A model generated the notes under the pieces. That model ran no database searches. It was not told the DNA's origin and worked only from the letters and a program-made list of their open reading frames with translations. The position numbers and the translations under genes were made by a program. Positions 58,580 through 64,000 of a DNA stretch of 64,000 nucleotides are shown here, one piece after another (position 1 is the stretch's first letter; each line of letters begins with the position of its first letter). This DNA is from Gordonia gummivorans (GTDB lineage Bacteria; Actinomycetota; Actinomycetes; Mycobacteriales; Mycobacteriaceae): contig NZ_JAKWBF010000025.1 in assembly GCF_022513585.1 (NCBI RefSeq), positions 22,270-86,269 on the forward strand. Direction: 5' to 3'.

Positions 58580-59233
58580 TCAGCGCGTGATGGCAGCCGC
58601 CATCTCGGCTTCCAGCGCGGCGACGCGCTCTTCGGGGATCTCGATGCCGCACACCGCGAGCCAGTTGGCGAGCATGCGGTGGCCGCCCTGGGTGAGCACG
58701 CTCTCCGGGTGGAACTGCACGCCGTGAATCGGCAGCTCCCGATGTTGCATGGCCATGACGATGCCCGATTCGGTGCGACCGGTGACGACGAGTTCGTCGG
58801 GGATGGTGTCGGGCACCACGGTCAGTGAGTGGTAGCGGGTGGCCGTGAACGGATCCGGTAGGCCGGCGAGGACGCCGACGCCGTCGTGGGCGACCTGAGA
58901 CGTCTTGCCGTGCAGAAGTTCTGGCGCACGGTCGACGGTCGCGCCGAAAGCCGCACCGATCGCCTGATGTCCGAGACAGACACCGAGCAGAGGGAACCCG
59001 TGCTCGGCCGCGACGGTCACCATCGGCGTCGTCACGCCGGCGCGCTGCGGGGTCCCCGGGCCCGGGCTGAGCAGCACACCGTCGAATCCGGTTGTCGCCG
59101 AGACAAGATTCTCGGTGTCCAAGTGCGGGTCGTCGTTGCGCCACACCACAGCCTCGACACCGAGCTGGCCCAGGTACTGGACCAAGTTGTAGACAAAGCT
59201 GTCGTAGTTGTCGATGACCAGGATGCGTTGCAC
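58580..59233 (-). CDS. trpG: Glutamine amidotransferase subunit (anthranilate/aminodeoxychorismate synthase component II)
   Basis: A 217-residue class I glutamine amidotransferase. The opening [16 protein letters not shown] is typical of TrpG/PabA. The catalytic triad is C86 (GVCLGHQ), H175 and E177 (FHPES). It supplies ammonia to a chorismate-using partner (TrpE or PabB), which is not in this window; amphibolic use in folate and tryptophan synthesis is possible. The same gene sits between pknB and crgA in mycobacteria, supporting orthology. The start is GTG 59233. The final 20 residues extend slightly beyond the minimal domain. Confidence 0.9.
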   Translation of the reverse strand: MQRILVIDNYDSFVYNLVQYLGQLGVEAVVWRNDDPHLDTENLVSATTGFDGVLLSPGPGTPQRAGVTTPMVTVAAEHGFPLLGVCLGHQAIGAAFGATVDRAPELLHGKTSQVAHDGVGVLAGLPDPFTATRYHSLTVVPDTIPDELVVTGRTESGIVMAMQHRELPIHGVQFHPESVLTQGGHRMLANWLAVCGIEIPEERVAALEAEMAAAITR

Positions 59234-59357
59234 CCCGACAGGCTACCGCCGCAGCAGGGGTGGTTACGACGGCGACCAGGTGAGATACCGTAGAGGAGAG
59301 CTTTTGCGCGCGCCGGGAGCCATCCCAACTGCGCGGTGTCGTACTACAGAGGAAGTC

Positions 59358-59648
59358 ATGCCGAAGTCAAAAGTCCGGAAGAAGACCGACTACACCATCA
59401 ACCCGGCCAGCCGGACCCCGGTCAAGGTCAAGGCCGGACCGTCCAGTTCGATCTACGTGGGCGTGATGCTCGGGCTCATGGTGCTCGGACTCGCCTGGCT
59501 CGTCGTCTACTACCTGGCCGCGAGCAACACCACGTACGGCGGCGAGGGCCAGCCCCTGCACTGGATGGCGAACCTCGAGGCGTGGAACTTCCTCATCGGC
59601 TTCTCACTGATGGTCGCCGGCCTCCTGATGACCATGCGGTGGCGCTGA
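59358..59648 (+). CDS. crgA: Cell division protein CrgA
   Basis: A 96-residue membrane protein with a basic cytoplasmic N-terminus (MPKSKVRKK) and two transmembrane helices (about 34-54 and 75-93) joined by a short loop with NTTYGGEG. CrgA binds FtsZ, FtsQ, FtsI and PbpA and coordinates septal wall assembly in actinobacteria. ATG 59358 has AGAGGAA just upstream; the open frame continues further back without a ribosome-binding site. It is divergent from trpG, as in related genomes. Confidence 0.93.
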   Translation: MPKSKVRKKTDYTINPASRTPVKVKAGPSSSIYVGVMLGLMVLGLAWLVVYYLAASNTTYGGEGQPLHWMANLEAWNFLIGFSLMVAGLLMTMRWR

Positions 59649-59672
59649 CCTGCGCATATTGTCCGCATCAGG

Positions 59673-59737
59673 TTCTCCACACTGTGGAAATCACATGTGT
59701 GTAATTCATCCCCACTGTGAGTAACTTCTGTGGATAA
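59673..59737. promoter_or_regulatory. Cluster of DnaA-box-like nonamers
   Basis: Three matches lie within 65 bases: TTCTCCACA at 59673-59681, TGTGGAAAT (complement ATTTCCACA) at 59683-59691 and TGTGGATAA (complement TTATCCACA, the consensus box) at 59729-59737. The last overlaps the GTG start of the PH-domain gene. The first two form a near-palindrome around CTGTGG. Confidence 0.45.
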
Positions 59738-60197
59738 CTCTGTCGACGCCTCTTGGGCGACCCCCCGAGCCGCTGCCGCAGCCCTCTGTATCGCCGGGTT
59801 CGTCCTGCTCGCGGTGGCCTTGGTGGCAGCTCCCGACGCGGTGGGGTTGCTGATGATCTCTGTCGCCGGCGTCCTGTTGCTGGCCTTCGGCGGGTACGCG
59901 CTGATCATCCGGCCACGTCTGGCCGTTGCGGCGTCACCACCGCAGCTGACGATCCGGACGATCGGCGGCGTCCACACCTACGCGCCGGATCAGGTCGAAC
60001 GCATCCGCCTGCTGGCCCTGCGTCGGATCGGACGCCGGACCGCGCAGCTGGAGATCGATCTGCTCCCCGACGGCGCCGGCTCGCGCGACGACGCCCGGCT
60101 GGTGGTCTTCAGCCGATGGGATCTCGGTGCCGACCTCATCACCGTGGTCGACGAATTGCGCCGCGCGGGCTTCACGGTCGACGACGCGCGGCCGTAG
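59730..60197 (+). CDS. PH-domain membrane protein (Rv0010c-like)
   Basis: A 155-residue protein with two N-terminal transmembrane helices (about 14-34 and 38-60) and a C-terminal beta-rich PH-like domain (about 70-150, with QLTIRTIGGVHTYAPDQVERI). The same gene type occurs next to crgA in mycobacteria, where it is of unknown function. The start is taken as GTG 59730; no strong ribosome-binding site is visible, so a later start is possible. It stands alone between crgA and an intergenic repeat. Confidence 0.7.
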   Translation: MDNSVDASWATPRAAAAALCIAGFVLLAVALVAAPDAVGLLMISVAGVLLLAFGGYALIIRPRLAVAASPPQLTIRTIGGVHTYAPDQVERIRLLALRRIGRRTAQLEIDLLPDGAGSRDDARLVVFSRWDLGADLITVVDELRRAGFTVDDARP

Positions 60198-60274
60198 GAC
60201 ACGCCCCGATCGCCGGCTGAGCAGCAAAGAGTCCACTCCCGCCGGAGGTGCAAGCGAACAGTCGCCACCCGCTG

Positions 60275-60443
60275 GCTAGGTGCGAGCCTGCGAGCCTCGA
60301 AGCCCGTGGTGAGACGACAATGTCCTCTCACCAGGCCTTCGAGGCTCGTCGCTAGCGCTCCTCACACCTCAGGCAGCGGGTGGGGGCTCCTCACACCTCA
60401 GGCAGCGGGTGGGGGCTCCTCACACCTCAGGGAGCGGAGGAAG
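60275..60443 (+). repeat. Dispersed intergenic repeat, copy C, with inverted repeat and three tandem units
   Basis: A long imperfect inverted repeat (arms 60275-60314 and 60326-60356, sharing GCGAGCCTCGAAG / CTTCGAGGCTCG) can fold into a hairpin. It is followed by three tandem 29-base units beginning GCTCCTCACACCTCAGG at 60357, 60386 and 60415. Related copies are at 11812-11873 and 50137-50230. It lies between the PH-domain gene and the rhomboid gene. Confidence 0.85.
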
Positions 60444-60467
60444 GCACCTGCGGGGGAGCAACACCTT

Positions 60468-61355
60468 TCAGCGCAGGATCATCGGCCCGCTGTACATGAC
60501 TCCTGCGCCGACCCCGACAGCGAGCGCCAGCACCAGCAGAACGCCGAGCGCGGCCCACGACACCCGCGATGCCGACGCCGCGTCGAGCCGATTGCGTGGC
60601 AGCACCAGTTCGGGGAGGTAGACGATCGCGGCCGTTGCGGCGACGCCAAAGGCCAGACCGCCGAGATGTGCCATCAGGGAGATGCCCGGCAACGAGATCG
60701 ACAGGACCACGTTGAAACCGATGATCACCAGCACCGGGGTCGGCGAGACGCGGGCCTTGAGAACGATCACCAGCATCGCCCCCATCAGCCCGTAGATCGC
60801 ACCGGATGCGCCCGCGGTCTGGACGTTGTCGGCTTCGAAGAGCATCACGGCAGCGCTGCCGCCGAGTAGAGAGATCAGGTACACCGCGAGATACCGGTAG
60901 ATGCCCAGGGCGATCTCGAGGTCGCGGCCGATGATGTAGAGCGAAATCATGTTCACTGCGACGTGCATCACGGTGAAGTGCAGGAATCCGGCGGTCAGCA
61001 GACGCCAGTACTCACCGTCGCCGACGATGCCCTTGACGAGATCACCGTGTGCGAACAGTGCCGCGTTCGAGGGGTCGGTGACACCGGCCTCGGCAACGCA
61101 CAGTCCGAACACGATCAGGTTGATCGCGATCAGCGCGTAGGTCGCGTACGGCGTCCGGCTCGACGAGATGGCCCGGAACGACCACGACCGTCGTCCCGGA
61201 TTGGCCGAACCTCGCTGGACTCCGTCGTCGCGCAGGCAGTCGACGCAGTGCTGGCCGACCGCGGCGGGACGCAGACATTCCGGACACGCCGGCCGCCCAC
61301 ACCGACTGCAGGACAGCCCGGTGGGGCGGTCGGGGTGCCGGTAGCACACGGCCAC
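60468..61355 (-). CDS. Rhomboid-family intramembrane serine protease with N-terminal zinc finger
   Basis: A 295-residue protein. Residues 1-42 form a B-box-like zinc finger (CYRHPDR, CSRCGRPACPEC, CVDC). Six or more helices follow, with the rhomboid catalytic dyad S184 (GASGAIYGL) and H230 (MAHLGG) and an HVAVNM motif near 132. Rhomboids cut transmembrane substrates within the membrane; substrates in actinobacteria are mostly unknown. The GTG at 61355 is the apparent start and has a weak ribosome-binding site. It lies 26 bases downstream of ppiA on the same strand and is probably co-transcribed with it. Confidence 0.88.
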   Translation of the reverse strand: MAVCYRHPDRPTGLSCSRCGRPACPECLRPAAVGQHCVDCLRDDGVQRGSANPGRRSWSFRAISSSRTPYATYALIAINLIVFGLCVAEAGVTDPSNAALFAHGDLVKGIVGDGEYWRLLTAGFLHFTVMHVAVNMISLYIIGRDLEIALGIYRYLAVYLISLLGGSAAVMLFEADNVQTAGASGAIYGLMGAMLVIVLKARVSPTPVLVIIGFNVVLSISLPGISLMAHLGGLAFGVAATAAIVYLPELVLPRNRLDAASASRVSWAALGVLLVLALAVGVGAGVMYSGPMILR

Positions 61356-61381
61356 CTGAGGTGGCGTGTACTGAGGGCCGG

Positions 61382-61903
61382 TCAGTTGACCTCGATCTTC
61401 TCGATGACGACCTCGTCGAGCGGACGGTCACGACGGTCGGTCGAGGTGGTGGCGATCGCGTCGACCACCTGCTGCGACGCGGGGTCGGTGACCTCGCCGA
61501 AGATCGTGTGGCGACGATTCAGGTGCGGGGTCGGGCCGACGGTGATGAAGAACTGCGAGCCGTTGGTGCCGGGTCCGGCGTTGGCCATCGCGAGCAGATA
61601 GGGGCGGTCGAACTGGAGTTCCGGGTGGAACTCGTCGGCAAACTGGTAGCCCGGGCCGCCCGTGCCGGTGCCGGTGGGATCGCCGCCCTGGATCATGAAT
61701 CCCTCGATGACGCGATGGAACGGCGAGCCGTCGTAGAACGGTCCGGAGTTGCCGCCCGACGCGTTGGGCTTGGTGTAGTCCTTGCTGCCGTCGGCGAGAC
61801 CGACGAAGTTCGCGACGGTCTTGGGAGCGTGATTCGGGAACAGGTCGACCTTGATGTCGCCGCGATTGGTGTGAATGGTTACAGAAGAATTCGGTGTGGT
61901 CAC
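61382..61903 (-). CDS. ppiA: Peptidyl-prolyl cis-trans isomerase (cyclophilin) PpiA
   Basis: A 173-residue cytoplasmic cyclophilin. Conserved catalytic features are [15 protein letters not shown] (Arg and Gln of the active site), [15 protein letters not shown] and the C-terminal HTIFGEV (His). It accelerates proline isomerisation during protein folding. Length and position near the rhomboid gene match mycobacterial ppiA. The start is taken as GTG 61903 with GGAGG very close; the open frame extends 31 codons upstream without a ribosome-binding site, so a slightly different start is possible. Confidence 0.92.
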   Translation of the reverse strand: MTTPNSSVTIHTNRGDIKVDLFPNHAPKTVANFVGLADGSKDYTKPNASGGNSGPFYDGSPFHRVIEGFMIQGGDPTGTGTGGPGYQFADEFHPELQFDRPYLLAMANAGPGTNGSQFFITVGPTPHLNRRHTIFGEVTDPASQQVVDAIATTSTDRRDRPLDEVVIEKIEVN

Positions 61904-61996
61904 ACCTCCATCCAACCATCTGCGACGAAGTCGGTGGTCAGACTGCACGACCAACCCCGCTGGCATCGTGTCGCGTCGACTGGCAGTCTTGTCCAC

Positions 61997-62179
61997 ATGC
62001 CCAAGAAGTATCTGATCGCCGCCGCAGGTGCGCTGGTCGCGAGTGTGTCGGCCGGCATCGCTGTCCTGCTGGTCCGACGGTCGCGGCGCGAACCTGCTCC
62101 GGTGTCTGCCACTGTGCCCCGTGTTGAGGAATTGACCACGACGATCGACTCCGAGAAGTCGACGTCAGAGGCCTCCTGA
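61997..62179 (+). CDS. Small single-pass membrane protein
   Basis: A 60-residue protein: MPKK, one transmembrane helix (about 5-26), a basic RRSRRE stop-transfer and an acidic/Thr-Ser tail ([12 protein letters not shown]). The product resembles the short membrane proteins often found beside ppiA in this lineage, but no function is known. ATG 61997 is the natural start. It is divergent from ppiA, 93 bases apart. Confidence 0.6.
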   Translation: MPKKYLIAAAGALVASVSAGIAVLLVRRSRREPAPVSATVPRVEELTTTIDSEKSTSEAS

Positions 62180-62215
62180 CGGCGGCCGGTCGATCGCCAC
62201 AGGTAATTTGGAACC

Positions 62216-63274
62216 GTGACCTCCGACGACGAACGCAATCGGCCGCCCGGCCCGGGCGATGCCGATGACGCACGTGGCGCCGGACCGGCTCCATCGTCCA
62301 CCGAGGCCGGCTCCGGCAGCCTGGCCCCATGGGAGCGTCCTCCGCGGGCTCCGCTGAGTGCACCCGTGCGTCCGCCGTCCGGCGAGCCATCGTCGGCCCG
62401 ACCCCCGACGCCCGACCCGCGTCGCACCACCGGCAGCCATCCGATCCCGCCGCGCGGCCCAGTCACCGGTCCGCGCCCGACCGGCGGCCCAGCGCGTTCC
62501 GGCGTCGGTCCGACCACCACCGGCGGTCAGCCCATCCCGCCGCGCGCCGGATCGATGCCACCCCGCTCGCCCCGCACGACGGGACCGCAGAGCGTCACTC
62601 CCAGGACCACAGGACCGCACCCGACGACGCAGTCCGGACCGCCGCCGCGACCGGGTGGGCCTCCCCCCGGCTATCGTCCGCCGCCGGGCCAGCGTCCACC
62701 TCCGGGTCGGGGTGCTCCCCCGTCCGGTGCGCGTCCGCCCGGCCCGCGGCCACCCACTTCGGCGCCGACAAGTGCCCTGGGCTCGCGTTCGTCGGACGGA
62801 CCCGACGAGCGTCTCGATCCGTTCTACGACGACGACAACGACTTCGCGCCCGTACCCTCCTCGAGACCAGAGCCCGCCGGTCGCGGCCTCGACAAGGGCA
62901 GCGACAAGTCGGCGCTGGCGTATTCAGCGGTGCGCTCCGACCCCGAACCCGACCGTGATTCCCCGATCGATGCTGCTCCGGAGGAACCCGTGCGCCCGAA
63001 CCTGGCCAAGCCGGCCGACAACCGACGACCCACCGCACCACCAGAACCCCGACGCCGCGTCAACCGGATGGCGATCTGGGCGCTCGTCTTGTCGATGCTC
63101 GGCATCACGGCGCTGATCGGTATCGGCCTGGGCTACAAGTCCGTGATCGACATTGGCCGCTCACGAGAAGAGGGCCGACCATATGCGGTCGCGGCCATCG
63201 TGGTCGGCTCCCTTTACGTATTCGTGTTCGTGGTCGGCTTGATCGTCTACTGGTGGATCCGTAGCGGTAGCTGA
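62216..63274 (+). CDS. Proline-rich DUF4190-type membrane protein
   Basis: A 352-residue protein. The first 270 residues are disordered and very rich in Pro, Gly, Arg and Thr (repeated PPGxRPP units). The C-terminal 70 form two transmembrane helices (about 285-305 and 325-347) around GLGYKSVIDIGRSREEGR, the DUF4190 signature. The function is unknown; similar proteins are common in Mycobacteriales envelopes. It starts at a GTG 36 bases after the preceding small gene and converges on the MinD-like gene 16 bases later. The low-complexity part shows tandem codon patterns. Confidence 0.75.
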   Translation: MTSDDERNRPPGPGDADDARGAGPAPSSTEAGSGSLAPWERPPRAPLSAPVRPPSGEPSSARPPTPDPRRTTGSHPIPPRGPVTGPRPTGGPARSGVGPTTTGGQPIPPRAGSMPPRSPRTTGPQSVTPRTTGPHPTTQSGPPPRPGGPPPGYRPPPGQRPPPGRGAPPSGARPPGPRPPTSAPTSALGSRSSDGPDERLDPFYDDDNDFAPVPSSRPEPAGRGLDKGSDKSALAYSAVRSDPEPDRDSPIDAAPEEPVRPNLAKPADNRRPTAPPEPRRRVNRMAIWALVLSMLGITALIGIGLGYKSVIDIGRSREEGRPYAVAAIVVGSLYVFVFVVGLIVYWWIRSGS

Positions 63275-63290
63275 TCCGCCGTCGTGTAAC

Positions 63291-63977
63291 CTACGGCCGA
63301 CTTCCGGACGCAATCGCCAACTCGCGCAGGGCATCCCGTGTCGACTGGGCCAGGTTCTCCTGAGCGGAACGGTCGAGTCCGGTTCCGGCGCCGAGGACCG
63401 GGTCGTACTCGAGTGCGATCACGCCGGCGACCTCGCCCGACACGGCCGCCACCACGAGATCTTGCAGCGGACGCGGATCGATATCGGGCACTTGAGGATT
63501 GATCACGATGATCGTCCTACTCAGCACGCCCATGCGTTGCCACTGGTCGAGGTAGATGCGTGCACGATTCAGCAAGTCGGGCCGCGGGCTCAGCACGAGG
63601 ACCGGAATCATGTGCTGCGCCAACGGGCCTTCGGCAAGATCAGGCAGTACCGACAGGGCGCGGGCACCGGCGTCGACCACCGGCACTGCGCCCTGACCCC
63701 ACGCGTAGGCGACGCTTTCGCTGATCGTGTCCTCGTCGTGCGCGAGGTACAGACCAGTGCCGAACGTCGACCGCAGGAGGTCGGGGTCGCCGCCCGCACG
63801 CATGCGGAGTTCGAGATCCCCGTCGTTGCCGGCGGCGTCGATCCACCACGACGATTCGCCCAGAGTGGTTGCGGCACGGTGATCGGCGAGCAGCGCCGCG
63901 ATCACCGAGGTGCCGACACCACCGGCGGTGCCGCACACGATGACCGGACGCTCGGGCCAGGGTGGTGGCTGGGTCAC
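63291..63977 (-). CDS. MinD/ParA-like P-loop protein
   Basis: A 228-residue protein with a SIMIBI-type N-terminus: VIVCGTAGGVGTSVIA (about 13-28), a deviant Walker A where GGVGTS replaces GKGGxGKT and the signature Lys is absent. A WIDAAGND strand follows, with VPVVDAGAR and IPVLVLSPRPDLL strands later. Related actinobacterial proteins help position secretion or septum machinery, but the missing Lys makes ATP hydrolysis uncertain. The GTG at 63977 is the last available start; only 23 bases of upstream sequence remain in the window, so an N-terminal extension or operon partners cannot be excluded. Confidence 0.65.
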   Translation of the reverse strand: MTQPPPWPERPVIVCGTAGGVGTSVIAALLADHRAATTLGESSWWIDAAGNDGDLELRMRAGGDPDLLRSTFGTGLYLAHDEDTISESVAYAWGQGAVPVVDAGARALSVLPDLAEGPLAQHMIPVLVLSPRPDLLNRARIYLDQWQRMGVLSRTIIVINPQVPDIDPRPLQDLVVAAVSGEVAGVIALEYDPVLGAGTGLDRSAQENLAQSTRDALRELAIASGSRP

Positions 63978-64000
63978 GGCACGATCAAGTAGAAAGCCGT

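Overview
The window is high-GC actinobacterial chromosome, most likely from the Mycobacteriales and plausibly Gordonia. The main evidence is the right-hand block, which is the conserved cell-wall and signalling locus found near the replication origin in this order: tRNA-Leu, fhaA, fhaB, pstP, rodA, pbpA, pknA, pknB, trpG, crgA, a PH-domain gene, a rhomboid protease and ppiA. Other lineage hallmarks are a DUF222/HNH protein, an F420-type (Ddn-like) nitroreductase-family gene and frequent GTG starts. The genus is an inference.

Layout. (1) 1-16.4 kb holds single genes in mixed orientation: Ddn-like protein, a secreted protein, a receptor Ser/Thr kinase, DUF222/HNH nuclease, a VanX-like lipoprotein dipeptidase, an EEP-fold nuclease, a 1083-residue SARP/AAA regulator, an MpaB-type oxygenase, a beta-lactamase-fold hydrolase, a P-type ATPase and a DUF808 membrane protein. 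(2) 16.8-23.9 kb is a transition into accessory DNA: a HEPN/MNT (HepT/MntA-like) toxin-antitoxin pair, a frameshifted Hsp70-like gene, a small membrane protein, a DDE-transposase-like gene broken at a 12-G tract, and a tyrosine-recombinase-like gene. (3) 24.0-41.6 kb is a complete type 2 BREX phage-defence operon (pglW, pglX, pglY, pglZ, brxD, brxHI), six genes with overlapping or nearly touching ends. (4) 41.8-46.7 kb is a visibly AT-richer six-gene operon on the opposite strand, converging on BREX. It runs from a PycTM-type (Pycsar effector) membrane protein through a nucleotidyltransferase, a ParB-like protein and an unknown protein to a class III nucleotide cyclase and a cupin-like protein. 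This is the best candidate for an undescribed system: a Pycsar-like cyclic-nucleotide defence module enlarged by four unfamiliar genes. (5) 47.0-48.4 kb contains a decayed ISAs1-type transposase and tRNA-Leu(CAG), the probable right edge of the accessory region. (6) 48.9-64 kb is the conserved core.

Functional links. In the core block, PknA and PknB phosphorylate division and wall-synthesis proteins, PstP removes those phosphates, FhaA and FhaB read them through FHA domains, and RodA and PbpA polymerise and cross-link peptidoglycan. Within the island, BREX (DNA methylation plus phage exclusion), the HEPN/MNT pair and the cyclase/PycTM operon form a defence cluster. Two dispersed repeat families occur in the core intergenic regions: one near 11.8, 50.1 and 60.3 kb, and one upstream of fhaA.
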